A DNA stretch of 64,000 nt from NCBI GenBank assembly GCA_026168455.1, contig CM047431.1, positions 59,292,910-59,356,909 of the forward strand, in the 5' to 3' direction. This document shows, piece by piece, positions 1 to 12,439 of the stretch. The DNA is from Theocolax elegans (taxonomy: Eukaryota > Arthropoda > Insecta > Hymenoptera > Cerocephalidae). Both the position numbers and the translations under genes were made by a program. Position 1 is the stretch's first letter; each line of letters starts with the position of its first letter. Under the pieces are notes generated by a model that saw only the letters and a program-made list of their open reading frames with translations, did no database searches and had not been told where the DNA came from.

Positions 1-1027
1 CTTACTCGGTGAATATTACTACGCACGATGAGCGTTAACACTTGAATGATTTCACGATGCGGATTCACAATACAAGTAAATTTAATACGGACATGTTTAC
101 GTGAGATACATAATTAGATTATAATCGAATAACATTACAACTTACAATTGTCATGCTACCGTAGACACTAAATGTTTAGTATGTTCTAATAATTACATTT
201 AACTTTTTCAAAATTGTACATGCAGATAAAGCATCATTAAATAAACCAATTATTCAACCATATTTAAAAAGTTTTATTGAAACATTACATAATACAGTGT
301 AATATTAAGTATCCATAGTAGCATGTCAATTGTAAGTTCTAATCTAATATATATATTGAAAAAAACATATCTCAGAGTTCAGATAAAATCCGTTACCCAA
401 AGGTATTTTCTTAATTTTTTGCTTTTCTAACAGAAAAGAATAACACGGTAATGCTTTTGATTGTTGATTAGGTGCAATGTTCATTTTAATGCAATGTACT
501 TTTCTACATTTTCTTATCAAGTTCAATTGTTCATAACAATGCGAATTTTTGGTCTTTTCCATGAAACAAATTGAATTTTGGATTGAATTAGAATTTTTTT
601 CGTATTCCCGAGAGCTTTTAATCGCTTCTAAGTACGCTTAAATCGACTAATTGATACCAAAGATATCAGCGCTTAAAGCTTGCTTACTTTTCATGAATCC
701 AAATCGTCGAGTTGAGTTTTTGGGCCGAGTAACTCGAAATTTCGGGTACTCGCTCACTTCTAATATTTAGGTAATTATTAATAACTGTAATTTACAAGAT
801 AAACGGTCCGGAAACGTTATTTACAGGATTCGGATCTCGAATCCGTAAGATCCGGATCTCGGACCTGTACGATCCGGATCTTGGATCCGTAAGATCCGAA
901 TCTTGGATCCGTATAGATCCGGATACTTTAGAGTATCCGGATCTACGAATCTGAGATTCGGATCTATCCGATTTCGGGTATCCGAATCTTGAAATACTCA
1001 AAGATTCGAATCCAATCGGCAGCCCTA
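1..1027 (-). mobile_element. hAT-like non-autonomous transposon, copy A (partial, cut by window edge)
   Basis: This is the first of four near-identical copies. In element orientation its left terminus is at 1027, where the strand ends in GGCAGCCCTA, the complement of the TAGGGCTGCC terminus. The rest of the element runs off the left edge, so about 650 bp is missing compared with copies C and D. The flank at 1028-1035 is GTATAAAC, the same octamer that flanks copies C and D on this side. The satellite beyond it (1028 to about 1257) closely matches the satellite beyond copy C (6527 to about 6757). A therefore looks like a duplicate of the same insertion rather than an independent one. It carries subterminal GGATCC/GGATCT-rich repeats at about 830-960 and a version of the shared short ORF at 344-562 (minus), shortened at its C-terminal end. 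No transposase is visible. Confidence 0.8.
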
Positions 1028-2199
1028 GTATAAACACGTATAAACAAGCAAAGAAGGTCCAAATTTTCAAATTTTAAGATTTCGTGCCATAGCCGGGGGG
1101 ATTGAATTCTCATGCATTTTACATGTCTGATTGCGTATAAACCGGCTAAGAAGTCCAAATTTGCAAATTTTAGATTTCGTTCCATAGCCGGGGGATTTAA
1201 TTTAAATACATTTTTACACGTACAATCGCGTTTAAACAAGCAAAGAAGTTCAAATTTTCAAATTTTAAGATTTCCGTGCCATAGCCGGGGGGATTGAATT
1301 CTCATGCATTTTACACGTATAAACACGTATAAACGGGCAAAGAAGTCCAAATTTCAAATGTTTAGATTTCGTGGCCATAGCCGGGTGTATTGAATTCACA
1401 CGTATTTTACACGTATAAACACGTATAAACAAGCAAAGAAGTCCAAATTTTCAAAATTTTTAGATTTCGTTCCATAGCCGATGGGATAGAATTCTCATGC
1501 ATTTTTACATGTCTGATTGCGTATAAACCGGCTAAGAAGTCCAAATTTGCAAATTTTTAGATTTCATTCCATAGCCGGGGGGATTTAATTTATAAACATT
1601 TTTACACATACAATCGCGTTTAAACAAGCAAAGAAGTACAAATTTTCAAATTTTAAGATTTCGTGCCATAGCCGGGGGGATTGAATTCCTCATGCATTTT
1701 ACACGTATAAACAACGTATAAACGGGCTAAGAAGTCCAAATTTTCAAATGTTTAGATTTCGTGGCATAGCCGGGTGTATTGAATTCACACGTATTTTTAC
1801 ACGTATAAACACGTATAAACAAGCAAAGAAGTCCAAATTTTCAAATCTTTAGATTTCGTTCCATAGCCGATGGGATAGAATTCACATGCATTTTTACATG
1901 TCTGATCGCGTATAAACCGGCTAAGAAGTCCAAATTTTCAAATTTTTAGATTTCGTTCCATAGCCGGGGGGATAGAAATCACATGCATTTTTACACGTAT
2001 AAACACGTATAAACCGGCTAAGAAGTGCAAATTTTCACATTTTTAGATTTTGTGCCGTAGCCGGGTGTATTGAATTCACATGCATTTTTACACGTATAAA
2101 CACGTATATACCCTGCTAAGAAGTCCAAATTTTCAAATTTTTAGATTTCGTTCCATAGCCGGGGGGATTGATTTTAAATACATTTTTACACGTACATAC
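1028..2199 (+). repeat. 97-bp satellite array, forward, about 12 monomers
   Basis: Tandem monomers of about 97 bp. Shared words are AAGAAGTCCAAATTTTCAAA, a TTTCGTTCCATAGCC block followed by a run of about six G, GAATTCACATGCATTTTTAC, and a doubled ACGTATAAAC decamer. Several monomer variants alternate, for example ones ending in a TGTCTGATTGCGTATAAACC version or a GTACAATCGCGTTTAAAC version. The block is bounded by transposon copies A and B. It holds no gene; short ORFs here are only satellite read in frame. Confidence 0.95.
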
Positions 2200-3875
2200 T
2201 AGGGCTGCCGATTGGATTCGAATCTTTGAGTATTTCAAGATTCGGATACCCGAAATCCGGATAGATCCGAATCTCAGATTCGTGGATCCGGATACTCTAA
2301 AGTATCCGGATCTTATACGGATCCAAGATTCGGATCTTACGGATCCAAGATCCGGATCGTACGGATCCGAGATCCGGATCTTACGGATTCGAGATCCGAA
2401 TCCTGTAAATAACGTTTCCGGACCGTTTATCTTGTAAATTACAGTTATTAATAATTACCTAAATATTAGAAGTGAGCGAGTACCCGAAATTTCGAGTTAC
2501 TCGGCCCAAAAACTCAACTCGACGATTTGGATTCATGAAAAGTAAGCAAGCTTTAAGCGCTGATATCTTTGGTATCAATTAGTCGATTTAAGCGTACTTA
2601 GAAGCGATTAAAAGCTCTCGGGAATACGAAAAAAATTCTAATTCAATCCAAAATTCAATTTGTTTCATGGAAAAGACCAAAAATTCGCATTGTTATGAAC
2701 AATTGAACTTGATAAGAAAATGTAGAAAAGTACATTGCATTAAAATGAACATTGCACCTAATCAACAATCAAAAGCATTACCGTGTTATTCTTTTCTGTT
2801 AGAAAAGCAAAAAATTAAGAAAATACCTTTGGGTAACGGATTTTATCTGAACTCTGAGATATGTTTTTTCAATATATATATTAGATTAGAACTTACAATT
2901 GACATGCTACTATGGATACTTAATATTACACTGTATTATGTAATGTTTCAATAAAACTTTTTAAATATGGTTGAATAATTGGTTTATTTAATGATGCTTT
3001 ATCTGCATGTACAATTTTGAAAAAGTTAAATGTAATTATTTGAACATACTAAACATTTAGTGTCTACGGTAGCATGACAATTGTAAGTTGTAATGTTATT
3101 CGATTATAATCTAATTATGTATCTCACGTAAACATGTCCGTATTAAATTTACTTGTATTGTGTATCCGCATCGTGAAATCATTCAAGTGTTAACGCTCAT
3201 CGTGCGTAGTAATATTCACCGAGTAAGTGGGTTACTTATTTATATAATTATGGTGCGAAAAAGAAGTTGGGTGTGGACTCACTGCACTAAACAAATATAA
3301 CAAATCAAAATAGAAAATTACTTTCATAAATTATATTTTTTGTTACTTTGTTTTGCTTTCTGTATTAAACTTGTATTATGAAAATTTGTTATGAATCGTA
3401 TTATTTTATGTTATTATGTAATTGTATTATTATGTTGTTTTGTAATTCTACTATTATGCTATTGTGCGATTGTATTATGAAAATATACAGAACTCTTTTT
3501 GGCAAATGCACGAATATTTGCAAGGAGATATTCACTACATTTTGAGGTGACATTTGATTTTATTAATTTTATAATTACACCTGATTTCAAATGATTATAA
3601 TGTTATTAAATTTAATTCATGATTACTTAGAAAAATACTAATTATTGTCGGTTTCGATTACCAGAAAGTGATTTCAAAAGGAATACCGAAGGAAAGAAAA
3701 TCCGTACGATCCGGATCCCGGATCCGTACGATTCGGATCCCGGATCCGTACGTTCCGGATCTTGGATCCGTAGATCCGGATACTCTAAAGTATCCGGATC
3801 TACGAATCTGAGATTCGGATCTATTCGAATCTCGGATATCCGGATCTCCGAATCTTCGGATAATCGGCAGCCCTA
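2200..3875 (+). mobile_element. hAT-like non-autonomous transposon, copy B (1676 bp)
   Basis: The termini are TAGGGCTGCCGATT and its inverted complement AATCGGCAGCCCTA, a 14-bp perfect terminal inverted repeat. Imperfect similarity extends about 115 bp inward at both ends. The TAGGG start and 8-bp target duplications (seen intact at copy D) point to the hAT superfamily; this is inference because no transposase is encoded. Flanking octamers are GTACATAC (2192-2199) on the left and GTTTTTAC (3876-3883) on the right. They do not match each other, but each matches a flank of copy C or D, so B is a recombinant (see findings). A 28-bp near-palindrome containing GGATAC..GTATCC lies near each end (2285-2312 and 3773-3800). 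There is an internal inverted repeat at 2891-2910 / 3069-3088 (19 of 20 matching). The satellite changes orientation across this copy. Confidence 0.8.
2667..2954 (+). CDS. Short ORF inside the hAT-like element (95 aa), coding status doubtful
   Basis: A 95-codon ORF beginning MEKTKNSHCYEQ. It is also found at 5773-6060 (minus, copy C), at 10457-10744 (minus, copy D) and as a shortened version at 344-562 (copy A). The copies differ by a few residues: one Arg/Ile and one Glu/Lys exchange, with A/B and C/D forming pairs. I recognise no domain. It is Lys/Cys-rich in the N-terminal half, with a hydrophobic C-terminal stretch. The copies are so similar overall that an open frame does not show selection. 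It could be a remnant of the parent transposon's protein or chance. It is listed because it is the longest frame shared by all copies. Confidence 0.2.
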   Translation: MEKTKNSHCYEQLNLIRKCRKVHCIKMNIAPNQQSKALPCYSFLLEKQKIKKIPLGNGFYLNSEICFFNIYIRLELTIDMLLWILNITLYYVMFQ

Positions 3876-4851
3876 GTTTTTACGTTTAAAAATACGTGTG
3901 AATTCAATCCCCCCGGCTATGGCACGTAATCTAAAAATTGAAAATTTGAACTTCTTAGCTTGTTTAAACGTGTTTGTACGTGTAAAAATGTATTTAAAAT
4001 CAATCCCCCCGGCTGTGGAACGAAATCTAAAAATTTGAAAATTTGGACATCTTAGCGGGTATATACGTGTTTATATGTGTAAAAATGCATGTGAATTCAA
4101 TACACCCGGCTACGGCACGAAATCTAAAATGTGAAAATTTGCACTTCTTAGCCGGTTTATACGTGTTTATACGTGTAAAAATGCATGTGATTTCTATCCC
4201 CCCGGCTATGGAACGAAATCTAAAAATTTCAAAATTTGGACTTCTTAGCCCGTTTATACGTATTTATACGTGTAAAATTTCATTAGAATTCAATCCCCCC
4301 GGCTATGGCACGTAATCTAAAAATTTGAAAATTTGAACTTCTTAGCTTGTTTATACGTGTTTATACGTGTCAAAATGCTTGTGAATGCAATCCCCCCGGC
4401 TATGGCACGAAATCTAAAAATTTGAAAATTTGGACTTCATAGCTGGTTTATAAGTGTATGTTCGTGAAAAATTTCATTTAACTTTAATCCCCCCTGCTAT
4501 GGAACGAAATCTAAAAATTTGAATATTTAGACTTTTTAGCTCGTTTATACGTGTTTGTACGTGTAAAAATGTATTTGAATTCAATCCCTCCGGCTATGGA
4601 ACGAAACCTAAAAATTTGAAAATTTGGACTTCTAACCCGGTTTATACGTGTCTATACGTGCAAAAATGTATTTGAATTTAATCCCACCGGCTATGGCACA
4701 AAATCTAAAAATTTGAAAGTTTGGTCTTCTTAGCCCGGTTATACGTGTTTATACGTGTAAAATATCATTAGAATTCAATCCCCCCGGCTATGGCACGTAA
4801 TCTAAAAATTTGAAAATTTGAACTTCTTAGCTTGTTTAAACGTGTATGTAC
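3876..4851 (-). repeat. 97-bp satellite array, reversed block, about 10 monomers
   Basis: This is the only satellite block in the window that reads in the reverse direction: the plus strand shows CCCCCCGGCTATGGAACGAA instead of its complement. It is bounded exactly by copies B and C. Read on the minus strand, the part next to copy B (3876 to about 4220) closely matches the satellite just left of copy D (about 9190-9536). The remainder carries variant monomers typical of the forward array, for example the ones around 30.5 kb and 41.3 kb. The reversal is therefore a local inversion, not a different array. Confidence 0.95.
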
Positions 4852-6526
4852 TAGGGCTGCCGATTATCCGAAGATTCGGAGATCCGGATATCCGAGATTC
4901 GAATAGATCCGAATCTCAGATTCGTAGATCCGGTTACTTTAGAGTATCCGGATCTTACGGATCCAAGATCCGGAACGTACGGATCCGGGATCCGAATCGT
5001 ACGGATCCGGGATCCGGATCGTACGGATTTTCTTTCCTTCGGTATTCCTTTTGAAATCACTTTCTGGTAATCGAAACCGACAATAATTAGTATTTTTCTA
5101 AGTAATCATGAATTAAATTTAATAACATTATAATCATTTGAAATCAGGTGTAATTATAAAATTAATAAAATCAAATGTCACCTCAAAATGTAGTGAATAT
5201 CTCCTTGCAAATATTCGTGCATTTGCCAAAAAGAGTTCTGTATATTTTCATAATACAATCGCACAATAGCATAATAGTAGAATTACAAAACAACATAATA
5301 ATACAATTACATAATAACATAAAATAATACGATTCATAACAAATTTTCATAATACAAGTTTAATACAGAAAGCAAAACAAAGTAACAAAAAATATAATTT
5401 ATGTAAGTAATTTTCTATTTTGATTTGTTATATTTGTTTAGTGCAGTGAGTCCACACCCAACTTCTTTTTCGCACCATAATTATATAAATAAGGAACCAC
5501 TTACTCGGTGAATATTACTACGCACGATGAGCGTTAACACTTGAATGATTTCACGATGCGGATTCACAATACAAGTAAATTTAATACGGACATGTTTACG
5601 TGAGATACATAATTAGATTATAATCGAATAACATTACAACTTACAATTGTCATGCTACCGTAGACACTAAATGTTTAGTATGTTCAAATAATTACATTTA
5701 ACTTTTTCAAAATTGTACATGCAGATAAAGCATCATTAAATAAACCAATTATTCAACCATATTTAAAAAGTTTTATTGAAACATTACATAATACAGTGTA
5801 ATATTAAGTATCCATAGTAGCATGTCAATTGTAAGTTCTAATCTAATATATATATTGAAAAAACATATCTTAGAGTTCAGATAAAATCCGTTACCCAAAG
5901 GTATTTTCTTAATTTTTTGCTTTTCTAACAGAAAAGAATAACACGGTAATGCTTTTGATTGTTGATTAGGTGCAATGTTCATTTTAATGCAATGTACTTT
6001 TCTACATTTTATTATCAAGTTCAATTGTTCATAACAATGCGAATTTTTGGTCTTTTCCATGAAACAAATTGAATTTGGATTGAATTAGAATTTTTTTCGT
6101 ATTCCCGAGAGCTTTTAATCGCTTCTAAGTACGCTTAAATCGACTAATTGATACCAAAGATATCAGCGCTTAAAGCTTGCTTACTTATCATGAATCCAAA
6201 TCGTCGAGTTGAGTTTTTGGGCCGAGTAACTCGAAATTTCGGGTACTCGCTCACTTCTAATATTTAGGTAATTATTAATAACTGTAATTTACAAGATAAA
6301 CGGTCCGGAAACGTTATTTACATGATTCGAATCTCGAATCCGTAAGATCCGGATCTCGGATCCGTACGATCCGGATCTTGGATCCGTAAGATCCGAATCT
6401 TGGATCCGTATAAGATCCGGATACTTTAGAGTATCCGGATCTACGAATCTGAGATTCGGATCTATCCGGATTTCGGGTATCCGAATCTTGAAATACTCAA
6501 AGATTCGAATACAATCGGCAGCCCTA
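4852..6526 (-). mobile_element. hAT-like non-autonomous transposon, copy C (1675 bp)
   Basis: Full length, minus orientation, with the same termini and internal plan as copy B. The left flank is GTATGTAC (4844-4851), the reverse complement of the octamer left of copy B. The right flank is GTATAAAC (6527-6534), the same as at copies A and D. The two flanks of C do not match each other, which fits a recombinant origin. The middle of C shares small differences with D, for example in the short ORF. No transposase is encoded. Confidence 0.8.
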
Positions 6527-7180
6527 GTATAAACACGTATAAACAAGCAAAGAAGTCAAAATTTTCAAATTTTAAGATTTCGTGCCATAGCCGGGGGATT
6601 GAATTCTCATGCATTTTTACATGTCTGATTGCGTATAAACCGGCTAAGAAGTCCAAATTTGCAAATTTTTAGATTTCGTTCCATAGCCGGGGGGATTTAA
6701 TTTAAATACATTTTTACACGTACAATCGCGTTTAAACAAGCAAAGAAGTTCAAATTTTCAAATTTTTAGATTTCGTGCCATAGCCGGTGGGATTAAATTC
6801 AAATACATTTTTACACGTATAGACACGTATAAACCGGGTTAGAAGTCCAAATTTTCAAATTTTTAGATTTCGTTCCATAGCCGGAGGGATTGAATTCAAA
6901 TACATTTTTACACGTACAAACACGTATAAACGAGCTAAAAAGTCTAAATATTCAAATTTTTAGATTTCGTTCCATAGCAGGGGGGATTAAAGTTAAATGA
7001 AATTTTTCACGAACATACACTTATAAACCAGCTATGAAGTCCAAATTTTCAAATTTTTAGATTTCGTGCCATAGCCGGGGGGATTGCATTCACATGCATT
7101 TTACACGTATAAACACGTATAAACCGGCTAAGAAATCCAAATTTTGAAATTTTTAGATTTCGTTCCATAGCCGGGGGGAT

Positions 7181-8536
7181 TGAATTTAAATACATTTTTA
7201 CACATACAAACACGTTTAAACAATCTAAGAAGTTCAAATTTTCAAATTTTAGTTTTCGTTCCATAGCCGGGGGGATTGAATTTAAATACATTTTTACACG
7301 TACAAACCCGTTTAAACAAGCTAAGAAGTTCAAATTTTCAAATTCTTATATTACGTGCCATAGCCGGGAGGATTGAAATCTTATGATATTTTACACGTAT
7401 AAACACGTATAAACGGGCTAAGAAGTCCAAATTTTCAAAATTTTAGATTTCGTGCCATAGCCGGGTGTATTGAATTCACACGTATTTTTACACGTATAAA
7501 CACGTATAAACAAGCAAAGAAGTCCAAATATTCAAATTTTTAGATTTCGTTCCATAGCCGATGGGATAGAATTCACATGCATTTTGCATGTCTGATCGCG
7601 TATAAACCGGCTAAGAAGTCCAAATTTGCAAATTTTTAGATTTCGTTCCATAGCCGGGGGGATTGAATTCACATGCATTTTTACACGTATAAACACGTAT
7701 AAACCTGCTAAGAAGTCCAAATTTTCAAATTTTTTAGATTTCGTGCCATAGCCGGGGGGATTGAATTCACATGCATTTTTACACGTATAAACACGTATAT
7801 ACCGGCTAAGAAGTCCAAATTTTCAAATTTTTAGATTTCGTTCCATAGCCGGGGGGATTGAATTTAAATACATTTTTACACATACAAACACGTTTAAACA
7901 ATCTAAGAAGTTCAAATTTTCAAATTTTAGTTTTCGTTCCATAGCCGGGGGGATTGAATTTAAATACATTTTTACACGTACAAACACGTTTAAACAAGCT
8001 AAGAAGTTCAAATTTTCAAATTCTTATATTACGTGCCATAGCCGGGAGGATTGAAATCTTATGATATTTTACACGTATAAACACGTATAAACGGGCTAAG
8101 AAGTCCAAATTTTCAAAATTTTAGATTTCGTGCCATAGCCGGGTGTATTGAATTCACACGTATTTTTACACGTATAAACACGTATAAACAAGCAAAGAAG
8201 TCCAAATATTCAAATTTTTAGATTTCGTTCCATAGCCGATGGGATAGAATTCACATGCATTTTGCATGTCTGATCGCGTATAAACCGGCTAAGAAGTCCA
8301 AATTTGCAAATTTTTAGATTTCGTTCCATAGCCGGGGGGATTGAATTCACATGCATTTTTACACGTATAAACACGTATAAACCTGCTAAGAAGTCCAAAT
8401 TTTCAAATTTTTTAGATTTCGTGCCATAGCCGGGGGGATTGAATTCACATGCATTTTTACACGTATAAACACGTATATACCGGCTAAGAAGTCCAAATTT
8501 TCAAATTTTTAGATTTCGTTCCATAGCCGGGGGGAT
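7181..8536 (+). repeat. Higher-order satellite repeat, two copies of 678 bp
   Basis: The second copy starts 678 bp after the first, which is seven 97-bp monomers less one base. They share diagnostic variants, such as a monomer with AAACAATCTAAGAAGTTC and one with GAAATCTTATGATATTTTAC. The copies are almost identical; one visible difference is ACAAACCCG in the first against ACAAACACG in the second. This indicates recent unequal exchange. Confidence 0.85.
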
Positions 8537-8537
8537 T

Positions 8538-9119
8538 GAATTTAAATACATTTTTACACGTACAAACACGTTTAAACAAGCTAAGAAGTTCAAATTTTCA
8601 AATTTTTAGATTTCGTGCCATAGCCGGTGGGATTAAATTCAAATACATTTTTACACGTATAGACACGTATAAACCGGGTTAGAAGTCCAAATTTTCAAAT
8701 TTTTAGATTGCGTTCCATAGCCGGAGGGATTGAATTCAAATACATATTTACACATATAAACACGTATATACCGGCTAAGAAGTCCAAATTTTCAAATTTT
8801 TAGATTTCGTTCCATAGCCGGGGGGATTGAATTTAAATACATTTTTACACGTACAAACACGTTTAAACAAGCTAAGAAGTTCAAATTTTCAAATTTTTAG
8901 ATTTCGTGCCATAGCCGGTGGGATTAAATTCAAATACATTTTTACACGTATAGACACGTATAAACCGGGTTAGAAGTCCAAATTTTCAAATTTTTAGATT
9001 GCGTTCCATAGCCGGAGGGATTGAATTCAAATACATATTTACACATATAAACACGTATATACCGGCTAAGAAGTCCAAATTTTGAAATTTTTAGATTTCG
9101 TTCCATAGCCGGGGGGATT
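8538..9119 (+). repeat. Higher-order satellite repeat, two copies of 291 bp
   Basis: Three monomers are duplicated in tandem. The rare variant TTTTTAGATTGCGTTCC recurs at exactly 291 bp (about 8700 and 8991), together with the neighbouring ATAGACACGTATAAACCGGG and ATACATATTTACACAT variants. Confidence 0.85.
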
Positions 9120-9536
9120 GATTTTAAATACATTTTTACACGTACAAACACGTTTAAACAAGCTAAGAAGTTCAAATTTTCAAATTTTTAGTTTTCGTTC
9201 CATAGCCGGGGGGATAGAAATCACATGCATTTTTACACGTATAAACACGTATAAACCGGCTAAGAAGTGCAAATTTTCACATTTTTAGATTTCGTGCCGT
9301 AGCCGGGTGTATTGAATTCACATGCATTTTTACACATATAAACACGTATATACCTGCTAAGATGTCCAAATTTTCAAATTTTTAGATTTCGTTCCACAGC
9401 CGGGGGGATTGATTTTAAATACATTTTTACACGTACAAACACGTTTAAACAAGCTAAGAAGTTCAAATTTTCAATTTTTAGATTACGTGCCATAGCCGGG
9501 GAGATTGAATTCACACGTATTTTTAAACGTATAAAC

Positions 9537-11211
9537 TAGGGCTGCCGATTATCCGAAGATTCGGAGATCCGGATATCCGAGATTCGAATAGATCCGAATC
9601 TCAGATTCGTAGATCCGGATACTTTAGAGTATCCGGATCTTACGGATCCAAGATCCGGAACGTACGGATCCGGGATCCGAATCGTACGGATCCGGGATCC
9701 GGATCGTACGGATTTTCTTTCCTTCGGTATTCCTTTTGAAATCACTTTCTGGTAATCGAAACCGACAATAATTAGTATTTTTCTAAGTAATCATGAATTA
9801 AATTTAATAACATTATAATCATTTGAAATCAGGTGTAATTATAAAATTAATAAAATCAAATGTCACCTCAAAATGTAGTGAATATCTCCTTGCAAATATT
9901 CGTGCATTTGCCAAAAAGAGTTCTGTATATTTTCATAATACAATCGCACAATAGCATAATAGTAGAATTACAAAACAACATAATAATACAATTACATAAT
10001 AACATAAAATAATACGATTCATAACAAATTTTCATAATACAAGTTTAATACAGAAAGCAAAACAAAGTAACAAAAAATATAATTTATGTAAGTAATTTTC
10101 TATTTTGATTTGTTATATTTGTTTAGTGCAGTGAGTCCACACCCAACTTCTTTTTCGCACCATAATTATATAAATAAGGAACCACTTACTCGGTGAATAT
10201 TACTACGCACGATGAGCGTTAACACTTGAATGATTTCACGATGCGGATTCACAATACAAGTAAATTTAATACGGACATGTTTACGTGAGATACATAATTA
10301 GATTATAATCGAATAACATTACAACTTACAATTGTCATGCTACCGTAGACACTAAATGTTTAGTATGTTCAAATAATTACATTTAACTTTTTCAAAATTG
10401 TACATGCAGATAAAGCATCATTAAATAAACCAATTATTCAACCATATTTAAAAGTTTTATTGAAACATTACATAATACAGTGTAATATTAAGTATCCATA
10501 GTAGCATGTCAATTGTAAGTTCTAATCTAATATATATATTGAAAAAACATATCTTAGAGTTCAGATAAAATCCGTTACCCAAAGGTATTTTCTTAATTTT
10601 TTGCTTTTCTAACAGAAAAGAATAACACGGTAATGCTTTTGATTGTTGATTAGGTGCAATGTTCATTTTAATGCAATGTACTTTTCTACATTTTATTATC
10701 AAGTTCAATTGTTCATAACAATGCGAATTTTTGGTCTTTTCCATGAAACAAATTGAATTTTGGATTGAATTAGAATTTTTTTCGTATTCCCGAGAGCTTT
10801 TAATCGCTTCTAAGTACGCTTAAATCGACTAATTGATACCAAAGATATCAGCGCTTAAAGCTTGCTTACTTTTCATGAATCCAAATCGTCGAGTTGAGTT
10901 TTTGGGCCGAGTAACTCGAAATTTCGGGTACTCGCTCACTTCTAATATTTAGGTAATTATTAATAACTGTAATTTACAAGATAAACGGTCCGGAAACGTT
11001 ATTTACAGGATTCGGATCTCGAATCCGTAAGATCCGGATCTCGGATCCGTACGATCCGGATCTTGGATCCGTAAGATCCGAATCTTGGATCCGTATAAGA
11101 TCCGGATACTTTAGAGTATCCGGATCTACGAATCTGAGATTCGGATCTATCCGGATTTCGGGTATCCGAATCTTGAAATACTCAAAGATACGAATCCAAT
11201 CGGCAGCCCTA
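9537..11211 (-). mobile_element. hAT-like non-autonomous transposon, copy D (1675 bp, intact target duplication)
   Basis: This is the reference copy. It has perfect 8-bp direct repeats GTATAAAC at 9529-9536 and 11212-11219. Removing the element and one octamer restores a normal satellite monomer (GTATAAACACGTATAAACAAGC). The termini TAGGGCTGCCGATT / AATCGGCAGCCCTA and the 8-bp duplication support a hAT assignment. Subterminal GGATCC-type repeats lie at about 9600-9710 and 11010-11140. The central part is AT-rich without any transposase-like frame, so mobilisation would need an enzyme encoded elsewhere. Confidence 0.85.
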
Positions 11212-12439
11212 GTATAAACACGTATAAACAAGCAAAGAAGTCCAAATTTTCAAATTTTAAGATTTCGTGCCATAGCCGGAGGGATTGAATTCTCATGCAT
11301 TTTTACACGTATAAACACGTATAAACCGGCTAAGAAGTCCAAATTTTCAAATTTTTAGATTTCGTTCCATAGCCGGGGGGATTGAATTCACATGCATTTT
11401 TACATGTACAAACACGTAAAAACCGGGTTAGAAGTCCAAATTTTCGAATTTGTACATATCGTTCGATGGCCAGGGGTATTTAATTCACATGCATTTTTAC
11501 ACGTATAAACACGTATACATCGGCTAAGAAGTCCAAATTTTCAAATTTCTACATATCGTTCCATAGCCAGGGGTATTTAATTCACATGCATTTTTACAGG
11601 TATGATCACGTATAAACCGGCTTAGAAGTCCAAATTATCAAATTTTGAGATTTCGTTCCATAGCCGGGGGGATAGAATTCACATGCATTTTTACACGTAT
11701 ATACACGAATAAACCGGCTAAGAAGTCCAAATTTTCAAATTTTTAGATTTCGCTCCATAGCCGGGGGGATTGAATTCACATGCATTTTTACACGTATAAA
11801 CACGTGTAAACAAGCAAAGAAGTCCAAATTTTCAAATTTTAAATTTCGTGCCATAGCCGGGGGGATTGAATTCACATGCATTTTTACACGTATAAACACG
11901 TATAAACTGGGTTAGAAGTCCAAATTTTCAAATTTTTAGATTTCGTTCCATAGCCGGGGGGATTGAATTTAAATACATTTTTACACGTATAAACACGTTA
12001 AAACAAGCTAAAAAGTTCTAATTTTCAATTTTTTAGATTACGTGCCATAGCCGGGTGTATTCAATTCACATGCAATTTTACACATATAAACACGTATAAA
12101 CGGGTTAGAAGTCCAAATTTTCAAATTTTTAGATTTCGTTCCATAGCCGGGGGGATAGAATTCACATGCATTTTTACACGTATATACACGATAAACCGGC
12201 TAAGAAGTCCAAATTTTCAAATTTTTAGATTTCGTTCCATAGCCGGGGGGATTGAATTCACATGCATTTTTACACGTATAACACGTGTAAACAAGCTAAG
12301 AAGTCCAAATTTTCAAATTTCTACATATCGTTCCATAGCCAGGGGTATTTAATTCACATGCATTTTTACAGGTATGATCACGTATAAACCGGCTTAGAAG
12401 TCCAAATTATCAAATTTTGAGATTTCGTTCCATAGCCGG

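Larger units (their letters stand above)
6527..9536 (+). repeat. 97-bp satellite array, forward, about 31 monomers
   Basis: Continuous forward monomers between copies C and D. Two short higher-order repeats can be seen inside. A 678-bp (seven-monomer) unit occurs twice (7181-7858 and 7859-8536), and a 291-bp (three-monomer) unit occurs twice (about 8538-8828 and 8829-9119). No gene. Confidence 0.95.

Noticed and set aside
2200..3875. Tc1/mariner or piggyBac assignment for the repeated 1.68-kb element
   Set aside because: The intact copy D has 8-bp GTATAAAC duplications outside a TAGGG terminus, not TA or TTAA.
3876..4851. A separate, oppositely oriented satellite family
   Set aside because: Reverse-complemented monomers carry the same variants as the forward array, and the transposon flanks show a simple inversion.
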